Positions 1 to 10,052 are shown, counted from the first letter of the stretch. The stretch: 64,000 bases of DNA from Bradyrhizobium sp. Ec3.3 (GCF_000472925.1 NZ_AXAS01000040.1:1-64000); one strand, 5' to 3'. The notes: generated by a model from the letters alone, not told the origin. Numbers and translations: made by a program.

Positions 1-376
1 TGCACAAGGTCTCCGACTGCGCGAGGTTCTTCCCATGCAAGCCATTCGCCATGGGACGATGTAGCCTTCTCTTCAACAGAACGAGATCGGCACCTCGAAA
101 TTAGACCCGTTTCGCAGCTCAATACTTGGCCCGTGGTCTCCCCTGTGAACGCTTCACGTCGGCCCTTGCGGGACGCCGCGCATCACTCGGGGTCGGGGTG
201 GATGGCTAGTCCTTACCCCATGGGGGACTTTCACCTCCTATTCTTTGCCAGCTTTCCTGGCGCACTCTGCTCTGGGTCATTCGCTGCGGACCTAAGGCGG
301 CCCAACGGCACCCCACGGCCCGCAAGCCTCTGAAAGCAGACACGATCTGCGCCCTCACAAACCGAGGAGCACGATC
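1..376. other. Intergenic stretch, no gene recognised
   Basis: No open frame here has convincing protein character or a good ribosome binding site. The only site of note is GAGGAG at about 364-369, just ahead of the ATG of the recombinase remnant at 377. The left boundary of whatever element carried that recombinase is not visible. Confidence 0.4.
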
Positions 377-1006
377 ATGCCTGACGAAAATAGCCTCTCC
401 ACCAAAGCTCGCCACACACCCTGGAATAAGGTAAGCGGATCGAGCCAAACCTCCGGTGCGCCCAAACCAAGTCTGGTCGATCCGAACCCGACTCCTGATC
501 GAAAGACGGACCCGCGACCTTGCCCTTTTCAACCTTGCGATCGACAGCAAGTTGCGTGGTTGCGACGTCGTCGCCTTGAAGGTCGGAGATGTCGCTCCGA
601 ATGGCTATGCGGTCGATCGTGCGACCGTCCGACAGAAGAAGCCGGCAGGCCAGTCAAGTTCGAGTTGACGGATCAAACCCGGCAAGCCGTTGACGATTTC
701 TTGAAGGAAGCCGGCAAGAGGCCAGGTGAGTATTTGTTCACTGGGCATCGTGGGCGCGATCGGGCGATGACAACCCGCCAATATGCTCGCCTCCTTACCG
801 ACTGGGTGGCAAGCATCGGGCTTGACCCGGGGGTATTTGGCACCCACTCCCTACGCCGGACCAAGGCAACGCTGATCCACCGCCGCACGGGGAACTTGCG
901 AGCCGTGCAGCTTTTGCTCGGCCATACCAAAATCGAAAGCACAGTGCGCTATCTCGGCATCGAGGTTGACGACGCGCTCGCGATTGCCGAACAAGTTGAT
1001 GTCTGA
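377..1006 (+). pseudogene. Tyrosine recombinase/integrase remnant (frameshifted)
   Basis: The C-terminal half reads as a phage-integrase-type tyrosine recombinase. HSLRR supplies the H-x-x-R pair, LLGH follows, and RYLG carries the catalytic tyrosine. The first 17 or so codons (MPDENSLSTKARHTPWNK) continue only after a frame change near 430-445. The middle section (RPNQVWSIRTRLL, then LRGCDVVALKV) is in another frame, and the original frame returns near 640 at AAGAAGCCGGC, where one A appears missing. The pattern fits two single-base losses near 430-445 and one near 640, which together restore the frame. The whole gene would be about 210 residues, usual for the short Bradyrhizobium integrases I know. 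It is probably inactive and marks an old mobile-element junction. Confidence 0.75.
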
Positions 1007-1174
1007 ATCACCAGGGCAGAGCGGACATGCTCTACCCATCGGCTATCAGCCCCTTCGGGCCAACAGCGGAAATGATGAGCGACATATCGACGCGCGCTCC
1101 AGCCGAAATCGCATAGCTTACTAGGGTCGCTTCAGCAAGTTTTTTGCCGAGTGCACATCAAGGAGGTCGGGTCC

Positions 1175-3653
1175 ATGAAGACCGCCGTTCTTACACTTAT
1201 GGCAATGATCTTCACGTTTGTTTCGGCATTCGCACAGCAAACTACGGGCGTGCCGGGTTCACCCAGCGCAACCACAACAATTGATGGCAAATATCTTCCG
1301 CCCCAGCCCGCGCCGTTCGACGGCACGATGAGCATGGACGCGAAGGATTCCAAACCGTATTGGCCACCGACCGTAGTGCCGCGCAAGGGAGCACCCAACA
1401 TTTTGCTCATCATGACCGATGACCAAGGCTACGGCGTGTCCGGCACCTTTGGAGGCGTGATCCCCACGCCGTCCATGGACCGCATCGCGAAGGCGGGGCT
1501 GCGCTACACGCAATTCCACTCCACCGCGCTCTGCTCGCCGACCCGGGCGGCACTGATCACTGGCCGCAACCACCACTCGGTAGGCTTCGGGGTGATCACC
1601 GAAATGTCCACTGGATACCCCGGATACGATTCCGTCATCGGACCAGAAAGTGCCACCATCGGCACGATCCTGAAGCAGAACGGCTATGCCACGTCATGGT
1701 TCGGCAAGAACCACAACACTCCGAGCTATCAACTGAGTTTAGCGGGGCCGTTTAACCAATGGCCGAACGGGATGGGCTTCGATTACTTCTACGGCTTCAT
1801 GGGTGGCGAAACAGACCAGTGGACGCCTTTTCTCTTCCGCGATCAGACACAGGTTTTTCCGTGGGTAGGACACCCAGGCTACAATCTCACCACCGATATG
1901 GCGGACGAGGCCATCAAATACATGAAGGACCTGAATGATGCCGCGCCTGACAAGCCGTTCTTCCTCTATTACGTGCCCGGCGGCTCGCATGCGCCACACC
2001 AGCCTACCCCGGAGTGGATCAAAAAGATCAGCGACATGCACTTATTCGATCAGGGCTGGGAAAAGCTGCGCGAGACGATCTTCGCAAACCAAAAGCAGCT
2101 CGGCGTCATCCCAGCGAATGCCCAGCTTACCCCCTGGCCGGATGGACAAGCGGAATTCGGCGGGGCCAAGCTTCAGAAATGGGACACGCTTACTGCCGAT
2201 GAAAAGAGACTTTTCATACGTCAGGCAGATGTCTTTGCCGCCTACACGGCCTACACCGACCATGAAATTGGCCGTGTGATCCAGGCAGTCGAGGACCTGG
2301 GCAAGCTCGACAATACGCTGATGATCTATATCAGCGGCGACAATGGCACCAGCGCCGAAGGCTCTATCCTCGGCACGCCAAACGAGATGGCCGCAATTCA
2401 AGGCGTCAACATTCCGGTCACGGAGCAGTTGAAGTTCTATGACGCCTGGGGTTCAGATCAGACCACGCCACACATGGCGGTGGGCTGGACTTGGGCGTTC
2501 GATACGCCGTTCAAGTGGACAAAGCAGGTGGCGTCGCACTTCGGCGGTACCCGACAAGGTATGGCTATCTCGTGGCCGGGCCACATCAAGGACATCGGCG
2601 GCATCCGCACGCAGTTCCACCACATGATTGACATTGTGCCGACCATCCTCGAGGCCACGGGCGTCCAGGCGTCGGTGATGGTCGACGGCGTTGCCCAAAA
2701 GCCAATCGAAGGCGTGAGCATGGCTTACACCTTCGACAATGCCAATGCGAACGCCCCGTCTACCCGCAGCACGCAGTATTTCGAAATGGTCGGCAACCGA
2801 GCCATCTACAATAACGGATGGTTGGCCGCCACAACGCCACCCTCACCACCTTGGGATTTGGGCTTCGGCAAGTTTCCCGACGTCGTCAACGGCTACACCT
2901 GGGAGCTCTACAACCTCGCCGAAGATTATTCGGAGAACAATGACCTCGCCGCCAAGATGCAAGACAAGCTGCGCGACATGCAGCAGCTCTTTCTGGTCGA
3001 GGCGACGAAATATAACGTGTTCCCGTTAGATAACAGCTTCACCGCCCGCGCAGCTACGCCGCGACCGAGCGCGACCGCCGGCCGGACCGTCTTCACCTAT
3101 TCGGGTGAATCGTCCGGTCTCCCTTACAGCAGCGCTCCGGACATCGCCGGCAAGTCTTACTCGATCACCGCCGAGGTCGACATCCCGCAAGGGGGGTGCA
3201 GAGGGCATGATCAATACGCTCGGCGGCCGTGGCGGTGGCCACGGTCTCTACATGCTCAAAGGCAAGCCCATTTTTGTCTACAACTTCTTTGACGTGGAAC
3301 GATTCCGTTGGGAAGGGCCAGCGGCACTCACTCCCGGCAAGCACACCATCGTGTTTGACTTCAAATACGACGGCCCTGGTTTCGGCAAGGGAGGCAGCGG
3401 CGTGCTGTCGGTAGATGGCAAGGAGGTCGCGAGCAAAACGATCGCGCACACCATTCCGTTTGTCGAGACGATTTATGAAACCTTCGACGTCGGAGTGGAT
3501 ACACGCACGGGGGTAGACGACAACGACTACCAACCGCCGTTCCGGTTCACCGGCAAAATCGATAAGCTGACCGTCAGGTTGACCCCTCTGAATGCTACGG
3601 AGGAACACCACCTTCAGGGGAATATCCAAGAAACCAAAAACAGGGCGCACTAG
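1175..3653 (+). pseudogene. Arylsulfatase, frameshifted near the 3' end
   Basis: This is a type I sulfatase (alkaline phosphatase superfamily) that would hydrolyse sulfate esters in the periplasm. ATG 1175 is preferred to GTG 1151 because AAGGAGG lies at 1159-1165 and a clean signal peptide follows (MKTAVLTLMAMIFTFVSAFAQ). Metal-ligand Asp residues appear in LIMTDDQGYG. The formylglycine motif C-x-P-x-R is CSPTR, with Cys about residue 120, followed by AALITGR. The frame is lost in a run of six G at about 3190-3195. Removing one G joins the downstream frame to 3653 and gives about 825 residues with a beta-rich C-terminal domain. As written, the protein ends after about 705 residues, with a short scrambled tail to 3292. 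The core catalytic domain is intact, so it may be a recent mutation, a phase-variable tract or a sequencing error. Confidence 0.8.
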
Positions 3654-3988
3654 TTCTCGCCTGATCGCCTTCAAATCACGGGCCGGTTTCCTCATGGAGA
3701 GCGGCCCAGTGATGGCGTTTACCGCTGTACTCACGCCACCCTCCCGATATCCGGGCCGGAACGGGTTGTACATGGATGCTGCGCCAACGATCGCGGGTCC
3801 AGAGGCGGCACTATTGAGGGCATCTGAAAGAGCCGCCCGATTTTAACTTCGAGCCATGGCAACAGGCGAAATAGCAAGCGTCATTCCGGCGCCGCAGATT
3901 GCGGCGCTCAGCCGAAACACGATCAGGACTCCTTGATCGATTCTGGATGCGGATTCGGTCTGCTGTCGCGGGAGATTGAGCGAGAGCG
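3654..3988. other. Intergenic stretch, nothing recognised
   Basis: These 335 bases separate the converging sulfatase and ClpP-like genes. I see no coding pattern and no clear terminator hairpin with a T-run. Confidence 0.35.
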
Positions 3989-4546
3989 TTAACGGAACCC
4001 AGACATCTCTTTGCGGATTGGTGCCAATCGGGCGCCAAAACTTGTGAAGAAGCCGTGCCGGTCCTGGTCGACTAAAGCAGAGGGGGTTGGCATCGCCGTG
4101 GGAGCACGGGCATCGACGTAGCACGGGCGATACATGGCTTGCAGCTGTTTGCCGCGAAGGAAGATCATTCTGGGGGTAAGACCGCCGCGCCTTGCAATCC
4201 ATCGCCGCACTTGTGATGGATATCCCGAATAGAGCAGCTGGGTTGCCTCGGGATTGGTGACAGTTCGGCCATTACCGGTGAAATCATAAGCGGCATGGAA
4301 CCCAAGTGTCGCGTTCGAGGTGACACAAATCCTGTCGTGAGGGATTGTTGAGAGGAGGATGGTGCAGGCCGAAGCGCAAAGGCCATCAATCATCACCGTT
4401 TGGCCTGAAGCGCGGAGTTCACTGTACTTCGAGAGGTACTCTCCGATCTGCCCGCCTGGGTCGTCCGCAATCCGAACCGCCGCGTGGCCTGACCCTATGC
4501 CCGCGAGCAAGAGCGCTGCCGTGAGCAGCGCAGACAGAATTTTCAT
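3989..4546 (-). CDS. ClpP/crotonase-fold periplasmic protein
   Basis: A protein of about 185 residues starts at the ATG at 4546, with AGGGA just upstream and a clear signal peptide (MKILSALLTAALLLAGIGSGHA). The body contains an I-x-D-x-x-G-G segment (RIADDPGGQIGEY), then GLCASACTILLS. The Ser of SAC occupies the place of the ClpP-fold nucleophile in periplasmic proteins of the COG3904 type. CV..NATLGFHAAYD follows and may contribute a histidine. The family is widespread in rhizobia as a putative ATP-independent periplasmic serine hydrolase; its substrate is unknown. It is transcribed alone, convergent to the sulfatase. Confidence 0.6.
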   Translation of the reverse strand: MKILSALLTAALLLAGIGSGHAAVRIADDPGGQIGEYLSKYSELRASGQTVMIDGLCASACTILLSTIPHDRICVTSNATLGFHAAYDFTGNGRTVTNPEATQLLYSGYPSQVRRWIARRGGLTPRMIFLRGKQLQAMYRPCYVDARAPTAMPTPSALVDQDRHGFFTSFGARLAPIRKEMSGFR

Positions 4547-5118
4547 TAAGTTCCCTACCCAAGTTGAAGAAGTGATGCGGACGTCCGCCGTTGCGCATCG
4601 GGCCGGAAACAATGGCCGAAGATGGTTGAGGTGTGACGTCGGGCGTCCAATAGCGGCTCTTGGTCGCCGCTTAAACTAACCGCAACGTTTGTTGCGCGGT
4701 GGATGCACGCGCACTGTTCCCTAGCGGAACCCTTGAGCACTTTGCATGAGTTACTGCGATAGACGCCGCGATCCCTCAATAAGATCAAATCGAAAAGACG
4801 TTGGCATTGCACCCGGCTCTGCGACCGCGACCTTCATTCCGCAGGTCCCGCGCATAGGCGCCCAGCAACACACGACCGTATATCGACCGAGCGAAGCTCG
4901 CGCAGAAATTGGTTGCAGGAACCCGGGTCTCAACTTTCGGCGCAGGGATTGGCACTGATGAGAAAGTGCCTGAAGGGAAGCGTTTGCACGCGGGCATCAG
5001 GTCGATGGGCACGCGAGAACAATTCCTTGGTTCTCTTGATTTAGGTCAACGAGACCTCAAAGTGCGTAACCATTTTGCGCGGTGCTTAGGGGGCCACCTA
5101 TCACCTAGGAGATCTCCG
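4547..5118. other. Divergent intergenic region with a FixK/FNR-like box
   Basis: This stretch of about 570 bases separates the ClpP-like gene (minus) from the Spy-like gene (plus). It holds the promoters of both. I recognise no gene in it; the only specific site is the TTGA-N6-TCAA box listed separately. Confidence 0.4.
5036..5049 (+). promoter_or_regulatory. FixK/FNR-type operator
   Basis: TTGATTTAGGTCAA matches TTGA-N6-TCAA, the consensus core for FNR/CRP-family regulators such as FixK2. It lies about 70 bases upstream of the Spy-like start codon, a position compatible with activation. It is a single site judged by eye. Confidence 0.5.
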
Positions 5119-5649
5119 ATGTTGAAAATAGTAGTGGCCGGAACAACTGCACTCTTCGTTATTGCATCCCCTATTGCCAACGCCCAAAACTCGCAGACTT
5201 CGTCTTCCGCGTCTCCGGAACGGTTAAATGCAGCGGACCGCAATAACCTGACGGACATGAGGATTGATCTGGTAAAGGCGGCGTTGCAACTGACACCTGA
5301 ACAGGAAAAGCTTTGGCCGCCGGTAGAGAGTGCTATCCGTGCCAGGGCGGAGGATCGGAAAGCGCGGGTAGCAAAAATCCAGGAAACAGTGGGTAGACGG
5401 GCCGACGAAAGCCGCGTCGAAGCCTTGCGCAATCGTGACCCCATCGCCTTTCTGCAACGACGCTCGGAAGCATTGGCTCAACGATCAGCCGATTTGGATA
5501 AACTCGCTGAGGCATGGCAGCCACTCTACAAAACTCTCAATCCCGAACAGAGGCAGCGCATGGCGGCCGTCGCGATCTTTGTACTCCGCGATATGAGTGA
5601 TGTCGTGGAACGGCGCAGGGCGCTGCAGTCTGACGACGACGAGGACTGA
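5119..5649 (+). CDS. Spy/CpxP family periplasmic chaperone-like protein
   Basis: About 176 residues from ATG 5119, with AGGAGA at 5107-5112. An in-frame upstream extension exists but lacks a ribosome site and precedes the signal peptide (MLKIVVAGTTALFVIASPIANA). The mature part is helical and charged, with two LTxxQ-like motifs (LQLTPEQEKLW and LNPEQRQRM) typical of Spy/CpxP proteins. These bind unfolded periplasmic proteins or sense envelope stress. A FixK/FNR-like box lies upstream, so expression may respond to low oxygen. It ends in an acidic SDDDED tail. It is transcribed alone. Confidence 0.75.
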   Translation: MLKIVVAGTTALFVIASPIANAQNSQTSSSASPERLNAADRNNLTDMRIDLVKAALQLTPEQEKLWPPVESAIRARAEDRKARVAKIQETVGRRADESRVEALRNRDPIAFLQRRSEALAQRSADLDKLAEAWQPLYKTLNPEQRQRMAAVAIFVLRDMSDVVERRRALQSDDDED

Positions 5650-5986
5650 AGCGAAGTCCTGCAAACCTACAATAAAGCCCGTTGGCCTGGTATGTTATGA
5701 CCACTCTGCGGCGGGGGCGATCGGCGCGAGCGAAGCGTCGTTTTGCAACATCGGCCCGTCGACCCCGCCGTCGACATCTTCTATGCGTGCGCTCGGCTTT
5801 CCAGAGTCGATCGTCAGACGAGCCGACCCCGCATTCACCGCGCCCGGTCTGCCAGCACGTTCCGCTTCCTGGATCGACTTGTCGATTTTCGATGACGTGA
5901 TCGATCGGTGCCGACTTTGATGAGCGCGACAAGGACTATGGGAAGGAGCTGCAAACGAAGCAGACCGCTAACTGAGGCGGCTTCTT
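5650..5986. other. Intergenic stretch, possible decayed coding sequence
   Basis: One plus-strand frame contains a segment (RALGFPESIVRR, then GLPARSASWIDLSIFDD) faintly like part of a FixJ-type receiver domain, but no complete domain, phosphoacceptor or start can be read. I treat it as non-coding. Confidence 0.25.
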
Positions 5987-6163
5987 TCATGCAGGCCGAT
6001 CTGCTCCAGATGGTCGGCGATCCAACCAATCGGCCAACCGTTTGTATTCAAGCGCCATGAGCTCTAGTTCACGTCGCGTGGCGTCGGTCGATGCAAGCGC
6101 CGCCTGCGTGCGGCATAGGAGCGCAAGGGAGCGATAAGAGGAATTGGGAAGGTCGTGATGCAT
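5987..6163 (-). CDS. Small hypothetical protein, 58 residues
   Basis: An ATG at 6163 preceded by AGGAT opens a 58-codon frame ending TGA at 5987-5989. The product is mostly helical: it starts MHHDLPNSSYRSLALLCR, continues with TQAALASTDATRRELELM and then ALEYKRLADWLDRR. The regular hydrophobic/charged pattern and the phrase RxxLExMAxEYxxLADW resemble small proteins I associate with Bradyrhizobium genomes. Function is unknown. It is too short for confident prediction from composition alone. Confidence 0.5.
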   Translation of the reverse strand: MHHDLPNSSYRSLALLCRTQAALASTDATRRELELMALEYKRLADWLDRRPSGADRPA

Positions 6164-6360
6164 CGGACGATCCTAGCCACGTTTCCATGTTTGCGGAACT
6201 AAGTATGTTAGTTTCACATCCCCAACGGAGGCGCCTTAATCGTCCCAGATCAGTTCGCGGCACTTGAGCGGGAGCACACGTCTCTTTCAATCACCAACGC
6301 TCATGAGTCGCTGTCGGTGATGGAGTTACACTGTCTGAATACGATAACGCAGACAGTCAT

Positions 6361-6567
6361 CTAAGACAGCGCCCTCAAGTTTAACTGGGGTCGACGCTGC
6401 TCTCTCGTCTCTTTTGGAAAGGGCTCTTGGGTCTTGCGGCCGAGGAAGGTATCGGGCGCTGGACAGTGCTTGAGCACTTCGACCGCTTCTCTGGCCAATT
6501 CTCGCAGCATCTCTGCGTCCTGCGCTTCCCGCTGGGACGGACGGCAAACGCCACGCCGCAATAGCAT
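6361..6567 (-). CDS. Small hypothetical protein, 68 residues
   Basis: ATG at 6567 is preceded by GGAGCG. The central part (AEMLRELAREAVEVLKHC, then PAPDTFLGRKTQEPFPKE) looks like a genuine short conserved protein: an amphipathic helix followed by a proline-rich phrase. The last 15 or so residues look random and may be read-through beyond an original stop. No function can be assigned. It lies upstream of, and on the same strand as, the 58-residue gene. Confidence 0.45.
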   Translation of the reverse strand: MLLRRGVCRPSQREAQDAEMLRELAREAVEVLKHCPAPDTFLGRKTQEPFPKETREQRRPQLNLRALS

Positions 6568-6847
6568 GGTTGCGCTCCTCGACTATGCAGGCGGGAGCGC
6601 AATCAGTCTCTCTGCCACCGACGCCTACGGACAGAGCCTCAGCCGGTGATGCCAGGACGATATCACCTTCAGACCATCATTCCCACGAATAAAAAGACCA
6701 CACAGAACAAATTACGTGCCGACACTTCGCCTCTGGCGTGATCAGCGGACTCCCCGCTCTGACAAGCGGGCGAACTCGCCGATCCCGTTGCACCTGCTGC
6801 GGGCCCGTATGATCGAAGAACTATCGCTGCCTAGCCAGCGACCTCGA

Positions 6848-8383
6848 TCATCCCTGTTGCGAAGGCAGATTGAACTGAAACACCGCGCCCCTTGGTTCAT
6901 TCGCACCGGTCCAAAGTCGTCCTCCGTGCGCCTCGATGATCGATTGGCAGATCGACAGGCCCATGCCGGTCCCGCCCGGCTTGGTGGTGTAGAAGGGCTC
7001 GAACAGGCGATCGACCATTACCCCGTCAAGTCCGGGACCGTTGTCCCGCACGGCGACAACAACGCGACTTGAGGCACCTCCGGCCGTGCTGATCCGCAGC
7101 TCCCGTCCCCCCACGTCGAGGCAGTTCATTGCCTCGATCGCATTGAGGATCAAATTCAGAACAACTTGTTGCAGCTGGACGCGATAGCCCTCCACGCGTG
7201 GCAAGCCCGGAGCGAGGTCCGTCTGGATCAAGACACCGTGCTTGAGCAGTTCGCTCCGGGCTATGGTGATCACGTCCAGGATCGCACCATTGACGTCGAT
7301 GCTCTCTTTCGGCGCCGGCGTTTTCTTGATCAACGAACGGATCCAGCCGATGATCTCGCCGCCCCGCTTGGCGTCTGCGACAATGGATGCGAGCGCCTGC
7401 CGTGCCCTTTCGAAATTCGGAGATTGAGATCCCAGCCAGTTCAGTGCGGCTTCTGCGTTGCAGAGCATCGCGGTGATCGGTTGGCTCAACTCGTGTGTCA
7501 CCGAAGCCGTGACCTGGCCCATTGCCGCCGCGCGATTGGCGTGTGTCAGTTCCGCCTGCATCTCGCGGAACGTCTCGGCGGTTCGCTTGCGTTCGGTGAT
7601 GTCGCGGCTCAGACAAATGATCTGTCGTCGGCCGCCTTCGCAGAATTCCCGCATGCGGACTTCGACGGGAAACACGGTGCCGTCCTTTCGGCGATAGCGG
7701 CTCTCGAGCGTCGTGATGCCGCCGGCCTTGATGCGCTCGCGGTTGATCCGCCAGGTCGCTTGATCAATCTCCAGATCGAAGAAGGACGCAGTTGCCCCAA
7801 CCAGTTCGCTTCGGCTGTAGCCCAGGCTTTCGCAAGCATTTCGGTTCACGTCGAGAACGCGACCGTCTTCACTGTGAAGCATGAACGTATCTGTGGCGTG
7901 GTCCACGAAGGTCCGGAAACGGGCCTCGCTCTCGATCAGCGCCTGTTCGGCGCGCTTGCGCTCCGTGATGTGGCGCCCGACGCCGCGGTAGCCCGTGAAG
8001 CGCCCCGTTTCGTCAAAGACGGGCAGGCCGGAGACGGACACGTAGCGCTTGCCGCCATCGGGCGTCGGCCGCGCGTGCTCGAAATCCCGGAACGGAAGGT
8101 GGGCATCCAGCATCTCCCGGTGCTTGCGCCAGCCCTCTTCATCAGGCTCCAGATGCGGGACCTCCCACCGCGTCCTGCCGATCTCGGCGACCGGCGGCTC
8201 GGCCAGCGTCTCCGCGAACTCCTGGCGGATGAAGCGATGCTGCGCATCGGTTTCCCAGTACACATCGAAGGAGAATTGCACCAAGGTGCGAAAGCGCTCC
8301 TCGCTCTCGCGCAGCGCCTCCTCGTGGCGCTTGCGCTGATTCGAATCGAGCGCGACCGACGGCACTTGAACCGGATCTTGCAT
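6848..8383 (-). CDS. PAS-domain sensor histidine kinase
   Basis: 511 residues, with no transmembrane segment or signal peptide, so it is probably cytoplasmic. Two PAS/PAC units come first (ESEERFRTLVQFSFDVY at about 26, ESEARFRTFVDHATDTF at about 150), each ending in a DITERKR-type PAC tail. The H-box is SVTHELSQPITAM at about 305. The ATPase domain has N (LNLILNAIEAM), G1 (VRDNGPGLD), F (LFEPFYTTK) and G2 (GTGMGLSI) boxes. The arrangement matches FixL-like or other PAS hybrid rhizobial kinases, but no haem-binding PAS could be confirmed. No response regulator lies beside it, so its partner is unknown. Confidence 0.88.
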   Translation of the reverse strand: MQDPVQVPSVALDSNQRKRHEEALRESEERFRTLVQFSFDVYWETDAQHRFIRQEFAETLAEPPVAEIGRTRWEVPHLEPDEEGWRKHREMLDAHLPFRDFEHARPTPDGGKRYVSVSGLPVFDETGRFTGYRGVGRHITERKRAEQALIESEARFRTFVDHATDTFMLHSEDGRVLDVNRNACESLGYSRSELVGATASFFDLEIDQATWRINRERIKAGGITTLESRYRRKDGTVFPVEVRMREFCEGGRRQIICLSRDITERKRTAETFREMQAELTHANRAAAMGQVTASVTHELSQPITAMLCNAEAALNWLGSQSPNFERARQALASIVADAKRGGEIIGWIRSLIKKTPAPKESIDVNGAILDVITIARSELLKHGVLIQTDLAPGLPRVEGYRVQLQQVVLNLILNAIEAMNCLDVGGRELRISTAGGASSRVVVAVRDNGPGLDGVMVDRLFEPFYTTKPGGTGMGLSICQSIIEAHGGRLWTGANEPRGAVFQFNLPSQQG

Positions 8384-9098
8384 AATCGACTCTTGCTCGA
8401 GAGCGACGGATCAAATCGACAAATTTCTCGCACCGGATAGCGGGGCTGTCCCTCGCCCCCGGAGCGGCAGATAACCCCGACGATCGCCAACGATGCACGG
8501 CGGGTCGAACCTCGCAGTGGCCAATGATCGTTCAGGAATATGCCTTGTGACGACTATACTTACGTATACGAGGGCTTCTTTGTTGCCCACTTGCGGGACG
8601 AAATTGGTCCGGCCGCCAAACAACGCGAACTGAGCTCCGTTCCATCAACGCCTGCGTGTGAGGCGAAGCCGTGCGCTTGTGCCGGGGGTGTCGACCCATG
8701 TCCGCCGTGCCATGAGGTGACCTGGCTGCCGCGAAATTGATCTTGGTCACAGACCTGGCCCGGCCGGATCTTCCATGTTCGACAGGGTTTGGCCGACCAA
8801 ACCATGGTTTAGCTTGAACAAAACCTGGTGCTTGCGGTCTCATCCGGACCGCTTGCAGCGAAGCTGATGGGAGACCCCTGTGTGGATACCGGGACTTTCT
8901 GTGTCCAAGGCATGAAACTCGCATGACAAGGCACCGGCAGACCCATAACTTTTCGCTTTGAGCGCGCACGAGGGGACAGGGGTGATTCACGCTGGCGTTA
9001 GCCCGATGGCGTTGCGTGGTGATCGGCATGGCCACGATGGCCTCGCCGGCCTCACGCCAGGCATCTCGTTTGCTTTGGTGCGACAAGCGCCGCGAGAA
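8384..9098. other. Intergenic region with overlapping palindromes
   Basis: About 715 bases between the PAS kinase (minus) and the M48 protease (plus). No gene is supported. It holds GGTTTGG-CCGA-CCAAACC (8786-8803) overlapping AAACCATGGTTT (8799-8810), a compact dyad that could be an operator. TTGATCTTGGTCAC near 8737 is one base off a FixK-type box. Confidence 0.35.
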
Positions 9099-10052
9099 AT
9101 GTTGCGCGTCTTACGGTGCGGCCCTACCGTCATCGCGGAGATCCATTGGCCGTCGGGAGAGGCAGGCGTCTTCCTGCGCTGCCGTATCGAACTGAGCTCA
9201 AGAGACCAGTGGCGGTTGCGGCATCGACGGCACGCCCATCAGGCCGCGAACCATCAATCATCTGCATTGGCGATCCTTGCAATGACGTTGCTGCTTGCCG
9301 TGTGCGGCTGGATCGTCGGCGGAGCCGAGGGAATGCAGCGGGCGCTGTTGGGAAGCATGCCCCGTCCCGACGAAACCGTCATCTCACGCGAGAGCATGTA
9401 TCGCTGGTTCGGCGCCCGCCTGCTGTCCCCTGCCGAGGTGCCGGACCTGTTCGCCATCCTGACAGGGGTTTGCTGCCGGGCGGGCCTTACTCGATCGCCG
9501 GATCTCTATTGCCTGCCGGCACCGCGCGACATGAATGCCTATGCGCTCGGCGGACCAGAACGCAGTGCCATCGTGCTCACCGAGGGCCTGCTGCGCGGCA
9601 TGACGCGCGACGAAATTGCCGGGATCCTGGCCCATGAAGTTGCTCATATCCGTAACAATGATGCCCGGACCATGAGCTGGGCGACGGCGTTGCGTCGCGC
9701 GATCGATTGGACATCGCTCGCTGGTCTTACGCTGCTGCGGAGCAGCCATCATCATCACGGTGGCATGGCATCAAGCCGGCCACTGGCGACGCTGCTGAGC
9801 GCAGCTCCAACTCTCGGTCAGCTCCTTGGATTGGCACTGTCGCGCGTCCGCGAGCTGGATGCAGATGCAACAGCGCTCGAACTGACCGGCGACTCGCGGG
9901 CGCTCATCGCCGCACTCGACAAGCTCGAGCGCCATCACACCGGCTCTGCGTCAAGGCCCACATCCGCATTCGCGCATGATCCGATGCGCTTGCTTCGCAG
10001 CCATCCCGCCACCTCCGAGCGCGTCGGCACATTACTCAACCTCGCCTATTAG
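9099..10052 (+). CDS. M48 family zinc metalloprotease (HtpX-like)
   Basis: A membrane-anchored M48 peptidase. The zinc motif H-E-x-x-H is HEVAHIRNND, preceded by GLLRGMTRDEIAGILA. The third ligand lies in SRVRELDADA. A transmembrane segment (ALAILAMTLLLAVCGWIVGG) precedes the catalytic domain, and a second hydrophobic region follows the HHHH stretch. Related rhizobial proteins begin near the phrase DQWRLRHRRH. No good start is visible just before it, so ATG 9099 is used; an ATG at 9006 or a TTG at 9216 are alternatives. It lies upstream of the Gln/Gly-rich/subtilase set on the same strand, but 570 bases away, so cotranscription is not shown. Confidence 0.75.
   Translation: MLRVLRCGPTVIAEIHWPSGEAGVFLRCRIELSSRDQWRLRHRRHAHQAANHQSSALAILAMTLLLAVCGWIVGGAEGMQRALLGSMPRPDETVISRESMYRWFGARLLSPAEVPDLFAILTGVCCRAGLTRSPDLYCLPAPRDMNAYALGGPERSAIVLTEGLLRGMTRDEIAGILAHEVAHIRNNDARTMSWATALRRAIDWTSLAGLTLLRSSHHHHGGMASSRPLATLLSAAPTLGQLLGLALSRVRELDADATALELTGDSRALIAALDKLERHHTGSASRPTSAFAHDPMRLLRSHPATSERVGTLLNLAY

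Noticed and set aside
4613..5118. Short frames in the gap before the Spy-like gene
   Set aside because: Several frames of 60-100 codons overlap on both strands, none with a ribosome site or protein-like pattern; the upstream extension of the Spy gene precedes its signal peptide.
5697..5920. Possible FixJ-type receiver fragment as partner for the PAS kinase
   Set aside because: Only a faint resemblance (RALGF, LPARSASWIDLS); no phosphoacceptor, no start and no HTH.
8737..8750. TTGATCTTGGTCAC as a second FixK-type box
   Set aside because: One mismatch in the conserved TCAA half and over 300 bases from the M48 start; not strong enough.
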